Below are positions 47,795-61,540 of a DNA stretch of 64,000 bases, one piece after another. The notes beneath the pieces are model-generated. The model was not told the origin of the DNA. It did no database searches and worked only from the letters and a program-made list of their open reading frames with translations. The first letter of the stretch is position 1. Every line of letters begins with the position of its first letter. The translations under genes and the position numbers were made by a program. This stretch comes from Apostichopus japonicus (lineage: Eukaryota > Echinodermata > Holothuroidea > Aspidochirotida > Stichopodidae): assembly GCF_037975245.1 (NCBI RefSeq), contig NC_092567.1:7874714-7938713 (forward strand). Direction: 5' to 3'.

Positions 47795-50700
47795 TTAAAT
47801 TATGTAGGCCTATGAAGTATACTGGCACTAAGATTTAGAGGACAGGAAGTGTAATGCATATAGCATATGGTTCATACAGTTAGAGGACAGATACTGGTAT
47901 TATAATGTATGTATTCTTTAACATTAGTGGACATCAGGTGTATGTATAATGTAAGCTATGTAGGCCTATGAAGTATACTGGCTCTAAGAGTTAGAAGACA
48001 GGAAGTACAGTGTATATAGCATATGGTTCATACAGTTAGAGGACAGATACTGGTATTATAATGTAGGTATTCTTTAACATTAGTGGACATCAGGTGTCTG
48101 TATAATGTAAGCTATGTAGGCCTATGAAGTATACTGGCACTAAGAGTTAGAGGACAGGAAGTACAATGTATATAGCATATGGTTCATACAGTTAGATGAC
48201 AGATACTGGTATTATAATGTATGTATTCTTTAACATTAGTGGACATCAGTTGTATGTATAATGTAAGCTATGTAGGCCTATGAAGTATACTGGCTCTGAT
48301 AGTTAGAAGACAGGAAGTACAGTGTATATAGCATATGGCGTACACAGTTAGAGGACAGATACTGGTATTATTATGTATGTATTCTTTAACATTAGTGGAC
48401 ATCAGGTGTATGTATAATGTAAGCTATGTAGGCCTATGAAGTATACTGGCTCTAAGAGTTAGAAGACAGGAAGTACAGTGTATATAGCATATGGCGCATA
48501 CAGTTAGAGGACAGATACTGGTATTATAATGTATGTATTCTTTAACATTAGTGGACATCAGGTGTATGTATAATGTAAGCTATGTAGGCCTATGAAGTAT
48601 ACTGGCTCTAAGAGTTAGAAGACAGGAAGTACAGTGTATATAGCATATGGCGCACACAGTTAGAGGACAGATACTGGTATTATAATGTATGTATTCTTTA
48701 ACATTAGTGGACATCAGGTGTATGTATAATGTAAGCTATGTAGGCCTATGAAGTATACTGGCTCTAAGAGTTAGAAGACAGGAAGTACAGTGTATATAGC
48801 ATATGGTTCATACAGTTAGAGGACAGATACTGGTATTATAATGTATGTATTCTTTAACATTAGTGGACATCAGGTGTATGTATAATGTAAGCTATGTAGG
48901 CCTATGAAGTATACTGGCACTAAGAGTTAGAGGACAGGAAGTACAATGTATATAGCATATGGTTCATACAGTTAGAGGACAGATACTGGTATTATAATGT
49001 ATGTATTCTTTAACATTAGTGGACATCAGTTGTATGTATAATGTAAGCTATGTAGGCCTATGAAGTATACTGGCTCTAAGAGTTAGAAGACAGGAAGTAC
49101 AGTGTATACAACATATGGTTCATACAGTTAGAGGACAGATACTGGTATTATAATGTATGTATTCTTTAACATTAGTGGACATCAGGTGTCTGTATAATGT
49201 ACTTTATGTAGGCCTATGAAGTATACTGGCACTAAGGGTTAGAGGACAGGAAGTACAATGTATATAGCATATGGTTCATACAGTTAGAGGACAGATACTG
49301 GTATTATAATGTATGTATTCTTTAACATTAGTGGACATCAGGTGTATGTATAATGTAAGCTATGTAGGCCTATGAAGTATACTGGCTCTAAGAGTTAGAA
49401 GACAGGAAGTACAGTGTATACACCATATGGCGCATACAGTTAGAGGACAGATACTGGTATTATTATGTATGTATTCTTTAACATTAGTGGACATCAGGTG
49501 TATGTATAATGTAAGCTATGTAGGCCTATGAAGTATACTGGCTCTAAGAGTTAGAAGACAGGAAGTACAGTGTATATAGCATATGGTTCATACAGTTAGA
49601 GGACAGATACTGGTATTATAATGTATGTATTCTTTAACATTAGTGGACATCAGGTGTATGTATAATGTAAGCTATGTAGGCCTATGAAGTATACTGGCTC
49701 TAAGAGTTAGAAGACAGGAAGTACAGTGTTTATAGCATATGGTTCATACAGTTAGAGGACAGATACTGGTATTATAATGTATGTATTCTTTAACATTAGT
49801 GGACATCAGGTGTATGTATAATGTAAGCTATGTAGGCCAATGAAGTATACTGGCACTAAGAGTTAGAGGACAGGAAGTACAATGTATATAGCATATGGTT
49901 CATACAGTTAGAGGACAGATACTGGTATTATAATGTATGTATTCTTTAACATTAGTGGACATCAGTTGTATGTATAACGTAAGCTATGTAGGCCTATGAA
50001 GTATACTGGCTCTAACAGTTAGAAGACAGGAAGTACAGTGTATACAACATATGGTTCATACAGTTAGAGGACAGATACTGGTATTATAATGTATGTATTC
50101 TTTAACATTAGTGGACATCAGGTGTCTGTATAATGTAAGCTATGTAGGCCTATGAAGTATACTGGCACTAAGAGTTAGAAGACAGGAAGTACAATGTATA
50201 TAGCATATGGTTCATACAGTTAGAGGACAGATACTGGTATTATAATGTATGTATTCTTTAACATTAGTGGACATCAGGTGTATGTATAATGTAAGCTATG
50301 TAGGCCTATGAAGTATACTGTTCTAAGAGTTAGAAGACAGGAAGTACAGTGTATATACCATATGGCGCACACAGTTAGAGGACAGATACTGGTATTATAA
50401 TGTATGTATTCTTTAACATTAGTGGACATCAGGTGTATGTATAATGTAAGCTATGTAGGCCTATGAAGTATACTGGCACTAAGGGTTAGAAGAGAGGAAG
50501 TACAGTGTATATAGCATATGGTTCATACAGTTAGAGGACAGATACTGGTATTATAATGTATGTATTCTTTAACATTAGTGGACATCAGGTGTCTGTATAA
50601 TGTAAGCTTTGTAGGCCTATGAAGTATACTGGCACTAAGAGTTAGAGGACAGGAAGTACAATGTATATAGCATATGGTTCATACAGTTAGAGGACAGATA

Positions 50701-50985
50701 CTGGTATTATAATGTATGTATTCTTTAAAACTAGAAGACATCAGGTGTATGTATAATGTACTTTATGTAGGCCTATTTTGTATACTGGCACATACAGTTA
50801 GATGATAGGAAGTGTAATGTATGTAGCATCTGTTGCATACAGTAAGATGACAGATACTTGTATCAAAATGTATGTATTCTTGAACATTAGAGGACATCAG
50901 GTGTCTGTATGATATATGTTGTGAAGGCCTATTTAGTATACTGGCATACATAGTTAGAGGACAGGAAGTGTAATTTATGTACCAT
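47795..50985. repeat. Satellite array, 156-bp unit, about 20 copies
   Basis: The landmark TATGTAGGCCTATGAAG starts at 47801, 47957, 48113, 48269 and 48425, giving a period of exactly 156 bp, and continues to about 50770. Each unit divides into three related blocks of about 45, 45 and 66 bp. Each block opens with a (G)TTAG(A/T)GGACA word: GTTAGAGGACAGGAAG, GTTAGAGGACAGATACTGG and TTAGTGGACATCAGGTG. Blocks then share an AATGTAT-like centre. Interior copies are nearly identical. They alternate between a few variants (CTCTAAGAGTTAGAAGACAGG or CACTAAGAGTTAGAGGACAGG; TTCATACAG or GCACACAG). The last copies (50740-50985) are strongly diverged, as expected at an array edge. No protein is encoded. Confidence 0.95.
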
Positions 50986-51611
50986 ATGTTAATTCTTTCT
51001 GTAGTAAACATTATTCACTTAAATATCACACAATTAAGAGATCTCAGAAAGTCGTTCCATGGATTACTTCCGGTAGTGTTCGTTCTGTAACTACAAAAGC
51101 ATTTCTTTACAGCTGCACTCCTTCAAACAAGCTTAAATACACCATTTTAAAACAATTTGGCAACCAGTATTCGCGTAGCAAAGAAATCTAACTTTACAAA
51201 CAATATTCTGTGAATAAATGACTGACCTCAGGAAAACTGGAATGTTATTAAGGAAATCATTGGCAAAACGAAAGGATTCTGCCCGGGTTAATAATTATAA
51301 GCTTTTACATATAATGATAATGGAATTGAAAATGACCTATAGGTTGCAAAGTGTATCAATGATAACATCTCTAATATTAATCAAAATCTTGCTGACAAGA
51401 TTCAATATTTAAAAAAGTAAACAAATAACGAAAAATGTCTGGAAATTTTAAACAATGGAAAGAGTAAAGACATTTATAGCGATAGCTGGATTCGGATCAG
51501 AGGTCTGTTTCGAACCCCGTTGTAGACATTAACTTACTTTGCTCTTTTCTCAGATTTCATTTTGTGATGTTCCTATGGGCTGCAACCCCCGCCCAAATTC
51601 CTACGCCTATG

Positions 51612-51614
<3 letters not shown>

Positions 51615-51663
<49 letters not shown>
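51615..51663. repeat. (AT)n microsatellite
   Basis: About 24 dinucleotide copies immediately left of the palindrome at 51662-51821. Confidence 0.95.
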
Positions 51664-51664
<1 letters not shown>

Positions 51665-51726
51665 CCAAACTTTCCGTGAAATTCGAGGTTGCTAGAGTTG
51701 TAGCTATATGACAATATATATATATA

Positions 51727-51772
<46 letters not shown>

Positions 51773-51821
51773 CATATAGCTACAACTCTAGCAACCTCGA
51801 ATTTCACGGAAAGTTTGGTTA
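51662..51821. repeat. 160-bp near-perfect palindrome with TA core
   Basis: The left arm starts TAACCAAACTTTCCGTG and reads through GAAATTCGAGGTTGC, TAGAGTTGTAGC and TATATGACAATATA. The right arm is its exact reverse complement for about 57 bases, ending GAAAGTTTGGTTA at 51821. The centre is a TA run of about 46 bp that is itself self-complementary apart from a C at 51728. The whole could extrude as a cruciform or, if transcribed, fold into a long hairpin. No terminal duplication was found. Confidence 0.92.
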
Positions 51822-52029
51822 GTGCTGTGACAATTGCTACTAAGTGTAACTTTGCATCATGCATGGGGTAGAAGGTCGAAAAGGGAACACTTAGTATCAT
51901 CCAATTAACACATATACGTGAATTACAGTAAACAGGGAGTAGTGCTCGACAGCATCATCACGCATAGTAACACGAGCATATATCAATTTGTGGGTGCATG
52001 TTATACCGTCAACAAGCTAAAGTACTTCC

Positions 52030-53475
52030 AATACTGTAGCATATTAGGGTTGCTACACTTGGTACAGGGAAACAAAAATATAGCAACCACTAACGTAGAA
52101 TATGAGGATTGCTACAATGGGAACAAAACTATAGCTACCACTTATGTAGAATATGAGGATTGCTACACATGATACAGGGAGACTAAAGTATAGCAACTAC
52201 TAATGTAAAATATTAGGATTGCTATACTCTTGGTACAAAACTACAAATACTTACATAGAATATTAGAATTGCTACAATTGATTCAGGGGAACAAAACTAT
52301 AACAAATACTATTGTAGCATATTAGGATTACTACACTTGATACAGGGGAACAAAACTATAGCAACTACTAATATAGCATGTAAAGATTGCTGTACTTGAT
52401 ATTGGGGGACAAAACTATAGCAAACAATAATATTAAATATAAAGGTTGCTACACTTGGTACATGGGAACAAAGCAATAGCAACTACTAATGTAACATATT
52501 AGGAAATGCTACACTTGATACAGGGGAACAAAACTATAGCTACTACTATTGTAACATATTAGGATTGCTACACTTGGTACATGTGGGGAACAAAAATATA
52601 GCAATTACTAATGTTATATATTAGGATTGCTACACTTGATACAGGGGAACAAAACTATAGCTACTACTATTGTAACATATTAGGATTGCTACACTTGATA
52701 CAGGGGAACAAAACTATAGCTACTACTATTGTAACATATTAGGATTGCTACACTTGGTACAGGGGAACAAAACTACAGCATCTACTAATGTAACATATCA
52801 GGAATGCTACACTTGATACAGGGGAACAACAATATAACAACTACTAATGTAGCATATTAGGATTGCTACACTTGGTACAGGAAAACAAAAATATAGCAAC
52901 TACTAATGTAATATATCAGGATTGCTACACTTGATACAGGGGAACAACAATATAACAACTACTAATGTAGCATATTAGCATTGCAACACTTGGTACAGGA
53001 AAACAAAAGTATTGCAACTACTAATGTAACATATTAGGAAACGCTACACTTGGTACAGGGAACAAAACTATAGCAACTTCTATAGCAACTACTAATGTAA
53101 CATATTAGGAATGCTACACTTGATACAGGGGAACAACAATATAGCAACTACTAATGTAGCATATTAGGATTGCTACACTTGGTACAGGAAAACAAAAATA
53201 TAGCAACTACTAATGTAATATATCAGGATTGCTACACTTGATACAGGGGAACAAAACTACAGCAACTACTATTGTAACATATTAGGATAGCTAGACTTGG
53301 TACATGTGGGGAACAAAACTATGGCAACTACTAATGTTACATATTAGGATTGCTACACTTGGTACAGGGGAACAAAACTATAGCATCTACTAATGTAGCA
53401 TATAAGGATTGCTTACACTTGGAACAGGGGAACAAAACTATAGCACCTACTAATGTAGCATATTAGGATTTCTTT
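52030..53475. repeat. Minisatellite, 59-bp unit, about 24 copies
   Basis: The unit contains ATTAGGATTGCTACACTTG, then (A/G)TACAGGGGAACAAAACTA and TAGCAACTACTAATGTA(A/G)CAT. Successive TAGGATTGC words at 52623, 52682 and 52741 give the 59-bp period. Copies alternate between TTGATACAG and TTGGTACAG and between ATATAGC and CTATAGC. A few carry a GTACATGTGGGG insertion. The left-most copies (52030-52450) are the most diverged. No coding potential. Confidence 0.92.
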
Positions 53476-54045
<570 letters not shown>

Positions 54046-55523
54046 GCTGCATTATGACATACACTCTCAAAAACAACTGAAGCTGTGTGCAGAAATTCAT
54101 AGTGGTAATTATACACTACGGAGCCGTCTTTTACTTTATTTATGAGAAGATTGGATCAGGCGAATTGAACGTACAAAATGACTAAAGTTATTTTGACTTC
54201 ATGTATAGGCCCAGTTATAATTAAATATCAGCTCGATCCAATTAGCGCAACGTTGTGTATACAAAATGATTTGCCTAGATGTATAGGTCATAGAATTAAG
54301 CTAGTTATAGTAGTATTTTATTGACCTCTCTGTCGTTACAGACCAGTCTAGCAGGCTACAACTCATTTGGTTTTATTGCAGAGTAATAATATAGCGATAG
54401 AGTTGTTAACATTAACGCTTGTCCCTCACTACTCAGACACATTGATATTTTTTTTCACACTACATCACTGCCGTAACTTGTAGGCCTATATCAATTATAA
54501 AAAATGTTTGGGGCTAAGGAAGTAAAGCCCATTGTAATATGAACGTCGAATACTACTAAATTCCACTTAGTACTGGTTCTTGTCAAAATCACTGTGCATT
54601 TGTGTGCCTGAAATCCTTAGTGCATAAGCTTTGTACAATCTCGTGAAGCATATAGCGTATGTATATGAAATAGGTACGTGATCTAACACTGTAGCTACAT
54701 ACCCGTACTTATACGTCCGTCAGTTTCACCCGAGTTCCGTGATTGCACACTAGAGAAATTGTTGCTGAATAAGGAAGTGTATCTCGAAAGTAGCCTACCA
54801 TAGTAACTGAAATGATAAGTACTAGGCCTTTATATAATACCCCCTGTAATACAAATGTAATAGTCCACCTGTTACTATTCCCAAATACCTCTTAAGCAAT
54901 CCCCCTAGTAACACATTCTACAGTCCACCACCAGGCCAGCCTAAAGGTCAATAAGTTAGGACCTACTCACCCCTTAGTCTAAACAATCCTACCAAATGCT
55001 GAATCTCATCATATTATAGCTGTAAACATTGCATTATATCATATTGTGTTATATCATATATGTATGCACTACACTGCCAGTGGGCTATTGGAATATACAC
55101 AATAAGTAAGATTCACTCCTCAAATACAGTTCTTTGTGTGAATTATTACCAGCAATTAATTAAGAACTTTACAGTAACATATAGGCTAAGGCTGTATGTA
55201 TACAATGTAATGTTATTTACAACTATAGAAAAGAGAAACTAGGTGCAAATCAAACTGTGTTTCACACTGTGTGACAACCGTAAAAACTTTAACGAAAATT
55301 TGAAATTAAGGATGATAGTAATGCTGAAAAAAAAACCTGATATCACTTGTAAATATGCACAACAAATTGAGACGTTTCACGTTTGGTGGGGAACAATATT
55401 GAGCGAGAGTTATATGACAAATGAAGATGCAGAAGCATCTTCCCTGAGTTAGATATTTATGGCAGCCATTCTTGCTCGAATAATATTCTTATGTCAAATA
55501 CAAAACATGAAAGGGTATTGCTG
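54046..55523. other. Intergenic, no gene seen
   Basis: AT-rich sequence. Two adjacent small frames (55060-55242 and 55243-55452) have no recognisable motif or splice context. Nothing else is supported. Confidence 0.4.
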
Positions 55524-55684
55524 TCCCTTCCTCCCTCCTTCCTCCTCCCTCCTCCCTCCTCCCTCCTCCCTCCTCCCACCTCCCTCCTCACTCCTCACTC
55601 CTCACTCCTCACTCCTCACTCCTCACTCCTCCCTTTTCCCCGTCCCGTCCCCGCCCTCCCCTCTCCCTCTCCTCCCCCTCCCCT
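55524..55684. repeat. Polypyrimidine CT-rich tract
   Basis: About 160 bp with almost only C and T on the plus strand. It starts with CCTCCCT iterations, then five or six CTCACTC iterations, then CCCTCTCC words. The complementary strand is a matching purine/G-rich run. Such tracts can form triplex (H-DNA), i-motif or quadruplex structures. Overlapping Pro/Ser-rich open frames are artefacts of it. Confidence 0.9.
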
Positions 55685-57196
55685 AGGTGCCAGTCTTAAT
55701 GTATATGCCGATGGTTAAAATGTCATGACCCTCGTCGCTAAGCGGTAAGATTATGTGCGGGGTACCAATTAGAAACTACGACTTGATCCGAGGTTAAAAA
55801 CTTAGCTAGGCAAAGACATCATAGTACCGTGACATGTGATTTTCGTCTAAAGAGAACCGTTATATTAGGTTCAATTTAGCGAGAATCTCATTGGAACAGT
55901 ACCCATATTCAAAGTGCGTGTCATTACCAGCAAGCGTTACATAAAACAGGCGAATTCGAAAAAGTTTTAACAAGGCTTTCCCGTCATTAGTACGCACATT
56001 TAGTAACTGAAGTTTCCCTGCTATAATATATGTAGTATGGCATCTGCCTCAGTTGGATAATTATGAATATAATTGTTATGTTGCTACGTTTACCAAAACA
56101 AAAGACTCATATTTGAAAAAAAGTTTTACAAATAAAAGTAAACAGTATATACATGTTACCCAAATACTCAAATCAGGACGTATGGTACATCAGTTATACG
56201 ACAGGTTTAACACGTTGATCACGGTAATACATGAAGTAGTGGATGTGTTTCTCCAAAAGAGCTTTGTATATCGGATTGATGTCTGCACAATTTGGATATA
56301 TTTACTGGATTGTAACAGAATTCCGATACTGTCACAGTTACCTTAAATTTACAAAGGCTTGATGTATTGCTATGGCATTGTATGTTCATCAACACTTTCA
56401 AAAATATAGTTGGACACAAGCTCTCACTTCCAGGACCATTCGATACCAGAACCAATGATCAAGGATTGAATATAACAATAAAAAGGATTTCCATATTATT
56501 GAAACTAGAGGTCATTGAGTCAATGATATTTACACCAATACAAATGCCATCCAATTAAACCCTGATTAGGAAAGTAAATACGGTTAACATATTGTACTAA
56601 TCAATGAAGGAATTAAGGGAGATGGGTATAGTACAGGACCTGGTGACAAAAATGGCATCCACTACTCACCCTTACACACGCACACAGACACGCTAGAACG
56701 CATTGAGTGTCAATTTGTATCCAAGTTGTTCCATCATTTTGGGTGCAGGTGACAAGTGTGTGTATGTGACTTCCATTCGCTGTTGATTTTGAACTATTCT
56801 ATGTTGTTTGCTTTCTTCTTTGTTTAATAGTTAATATATGGTACTAATCAATGAAGGAACTGAGAAATGTTAGTTAACGTACTCGCCCTCCGTACAGTAA
56901 ATGGGTCACAGCAATCTACAACTAAAAAATTAAATCTACACTTGCACAAGTACCTAGAAAGTGTATTAAGTCAATATATTGTATTACTCAATAAAGGAAT
57001 TAAGAAAGGTGGATGGTAGTTTAAACTAAGCTCTGTGTTTGCTTTCTTGTTTGTTCCTCACCACTTCCCCAATTATATTGTAGCGTGACGTATTACGGGG
57101 TATAACATCCCCTGACAAGACTTTCGGTAGTGGAGTCTCTCTTTTGTGTTCACCATGCTCATTGACCTGTCTGTATTCTGTGCGTGTAGATTATTA
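55685..57196. other. Intergenic, no gene seen
   Basis: A 97-codon plus frame (56053-56346) lacks recognisable motifs and is probably chance. The phrase 'ACTAATCAATGAAGGAA' near 56597 recurs near 56840 and, modified, at 56985, pointing to a diverged direct repeat of about 245 and 145 bp spacing. Confidence 0.35.
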
Positions 57197-57484
57197 TTAT
57201 TTTAATAGAAATGAATGGAAAATTTCGAGAGTTAGAAATGAAATAAATACAGACATGCACTGCATTTGCACTGTAACGCTTCTGTGAAAACCTATACCTA
57301 ACATGTCCTCAAGTTCTATTTCGGTGTAGCCGACCTCACAAAAGCTGCATTTTAAATTGATGTTTAGAGGATTGATTCGCATTAAGTAGAAAATCATTAC
57401 CTTACTAATTATGCAGGTTAGTACCTGCAGCAAAAATAAAGGTTGGATGGCACATTGCATAGATCCGCATGTAAAATGTAGTTT

Positions 57485-57590
57485 TACCTTCTGAAAAGGT
57501 CCCAAATACATGACGTACATGTGAGCATGCGTAGAAGCTGTAAATACGGTGATACGACCATAATCGATGTTAGTGACGATATAGCCATAT
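57485..57590 (-). CDS. Candidate exon with one NHL-like propeller strand set
   Basis: On the minus strand the frame reads NGQYGYIVTNIDYGRITVFT followed by HMYVMYLGPFQK, ending at a GTAAAA donor. An acceptor-like ATATCAATATAG lies just before it. The pattern 'G-x-I-V-T-N-x-x-x-G-R-I-x-V-F' is the signature of NHL/TRIM-type beta-propeller blades. It is one isolated exon: no neighbouring blade or RING/B-box exon was found, and downstream of the donor the frame continues open but looks like noise. It may be a gene fragment or pseudogene. Confidence 0.28.
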
Positions 57591-57625
57591 TGGCCGTTCA
57601 CTATATTGATATAGCGGGGAAACAT

Positions 57626-59371
<1,746 letters not shown>

Positions 59372-59559
59372 TCGAATGTTGTTTAACATGGTCTCCTTGA
59401 ATGAAGATACAATGTTACCACTGTTTCTCTAGAGCTGATGTAACTCTCATCTACGCCACTTTAAGCTGCTCATCAGAGCATTAATATCTTATAAAAAAGA
59501 TGTTTTAGCTCATTCTTTGCATCATAACTATACATATCTTACTAGTTTTGTATTGAAAA

Positions 59560-60480
59560 CCCCCCAAAAAAGCTTTTAATTGTGACCAAATTTGACCTTG
59601 AACTGCCCAAAGTATTGGTAAAATGTGACATTTTAGGGCGCTGTTCACAGGCATCGTTGGGCATATGACCCTGAAAATGCAGTTTATTTGTAGTCTTTAT
59701 GCTAGTGGACCACCCTCTTAATTGTTAAGCACCTGTATGCTAATGTTAAGAACTTGTTGTCATTTGAATTACTCAAATCGGCTTGTGCAAGTATTTTCAT
59801 ACATACTGTATGAACCAAGTGATTTTTGCAATTTTTGGAGTCGTCAATTTGAGTAGATAACACAAAATACACAACTTTTGTTTTGAGTTTTTCAAAATAG
59901 GGTTAATACACTCCTGATAAATGGTATTTAAATACAAATTGAAATTTACCCACAGGCCCAAGTTGGACCCCCAATTATAGGGCCAGAAGTGAGATTTCTT
60001 AAGTTTGAGGACGCTGTTCGTAAAAAGTACGACACGCTTGACTTTTTTTTTTTGCACTTTTCCCGTACAACTACCACTGGACAGGGATCCTATGCAAATT
60101 AAAACTCAAACATGCCTTTGCTTGTGAATATAGGGCACACTCAAAGTAGGGCCAGAAAAGGCCCCTATCTCATTTTCTGCCATTTTAATTACTTGTTACG
60201 AAAAATTGAGACCGTACATTTTCCTCAAAATTAGCTAAATTCGAAGACTGGGCACATGTCTTCCACAATATCTGCAATATCAGACATAAAATACTTTAAA
60301 TTTATGCAAAGATATCTCCAAACTTGACACAAATGTAGGGCTCTTAAAATGCAATCTGGATCGGGTTGCTAGGCGGGGCCGTATCCTAGCAACCAAAAAG
60401 TTTTCAAAATTTGTTTTGCCCAATTTCATCCTTTGAGACAAATGGCAAGACACCATATCAATTTCAGGCTAATCTGAGGG
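59560..60480. repeat. Probable interspersed repeat
   Basis: The style is unlike the rest of the window: short clauses such as TTTGACCTTGAACTGCCC, TAGGGCGCTGTTCACAGG, GGACGCTGTTCG and AAGTAGGGCCAGAAAAGG. There is also a GGGTTGCTAGGC / CCTAGCAACC inverted pair near 60363-60397. Two halves share GGACGCTGTTC/AGGGCGCTGTTC words about 370 bp apart. I recall similar text repeated in marine invertebrate genomes, but I cannot define the ends. No ORF of note. Confidence 0.35.
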
Positions 60481-60598
60481 GTCGACGTGGAGGCCACTGT
60501 TGATTTAGCATGGATTGACCCATATATACTGAAAGCCCATATATTAAAGGAACATGTTAGTGATAAATGGGATCAGTCCTTCCGGTCATATCATTTTT

Positions 60599-61209
60599 GG
60601 TTCCTTGCGTTTTGCAAAGCAAGGAACCTATGCATTCAACTCGGCGTGTATGTGTGCGTGTATGTGACGCATGACTTGTGTACATAATATCTCAATAAGG
60701 AAATGATGTATCATGACCAAACTTGGTGGGTGGATAGCCCATAGTGAGAGGAAGAACCAAATGTCCATCGATGTTGGCAGTTATGCTATTGTAATCCAAT
60801 AGTCGACCTGCATTTGGGCGACCTTTGACCTCAGGTTGACCTCCATTGACCTGTATTAGTTTCTTTTAAATTAAGTTGACTATTTGAATTTTTGTGGCCA
60901 TATTCCGATCTAAATTGTACATAAGTTGACTCCTCTGCAACCTTTGTGTGCAATGTTATTAGAGATCTTGAAAGGGTTTGTTTGGTTTCGTTAAAATTCT
61001 TAATAAGAACAGTTAGGATGATTCTGTGAGTTCTGTAAAAAAAAGCCAACTCTTGCTCATATCAGTCACCTGGTCCTCAACAGGTTCTCAAAAGGACACA
61101 CAGTTGATTTGTGATATATTTTGGCAATAATATTGTGTGTACATCGGACCACATAACAATGTTAGAACAGTGCTGCTTCCTTGTTAATATTCCTTACAAG
61201 CAAGGAACC
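60599..61209. mobile_element. 611-bp element bounded by GGTTCCTTGC inverted repeats
   Basis: The left end is a perfect hairpin, GGTTCCTTGC - 10-bp loop - GCAAGGAACC (60599-60628). The right end is ATTCCTTACAAGCAAGG followed by AACC (to 61209), so the outermost ten bases are inverted. The interior holds GACCTTTGACCTCAGG and TTGACCTCCATTGACCTG words like the TTGACCT family. No ORF or target duplication was found. A non-autonomous foldback or MITE is the likeliest reading. Confidence 0.5.
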
Positions 61210-61396
61210 ATAAATACTCCGTAGTGCCCTTGGGCTCCTGTTTGTCTTTCAATCGCCCTAAGCCTTGTCCTGTGATGTATGTTAGTTTCTGGGATAGAGT
61301 GGTTGAAATGTTGGCCCGTCCTGCCAGAAAATTTGAGTCTAACACTGCCTTATGTCGAGAAGTGACATCAGTGCGGCACATTGGTCAGAATCGATC

Positions 61397-61540
61397 AGAT
61401 CTTACTCTTAGCTTGGCCATGAGACAATACACAGGAATGTGAACAGACTGTGCGAATGGATGTGCACACAAAAGATCTCACTCCAAGCTTGGCCATGAGA
61501 CAATACACAGGAATGTGTACAGACTTTGCGTATGGCTGTG
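61397..61540. repeat. Tandem duplication, 76-bp period
   Basis: Two copies of a block starting AGATCT(T/C)ACTC and containing AGCTTGGCCATGAGACAA and TACACAGGAATGTG begin at 61397 and 61473. They differ at a handful of positions. They lie just right of the GGTTCCTTGC-bounded element. Confidence 0.8.

Noticed and set aside
50763-51011. 82-codon minus-strand frame
   Set aside because: It lies on the diverged edge of the 156-bp satellite and repeats its period.
47795-53475. CRISPR-like array of repeats and spacers
   Set aside because: The whole unit, including would-be spacers, is repeated; these are eukaryotic satellites.
55459-55718. Pro/Ser/Leu-rich plus-strand frames
   Set aside because: They come from the polypyrimidine tract and are open in several frames at once.
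55730-55800. tRNA-SINE-like text (CGTCGCTAAGCGG)
   Set aside because: The B-box counterpart is poor and no cloverleaf can be drawn.
57197-57484. Continuation of the minus-strand frame after the NHL-like exon
   Set aside because: Beyond the GTAAAA donor the residues are Cys/Phe/Ile-rich without pattern and look like intron sequence.
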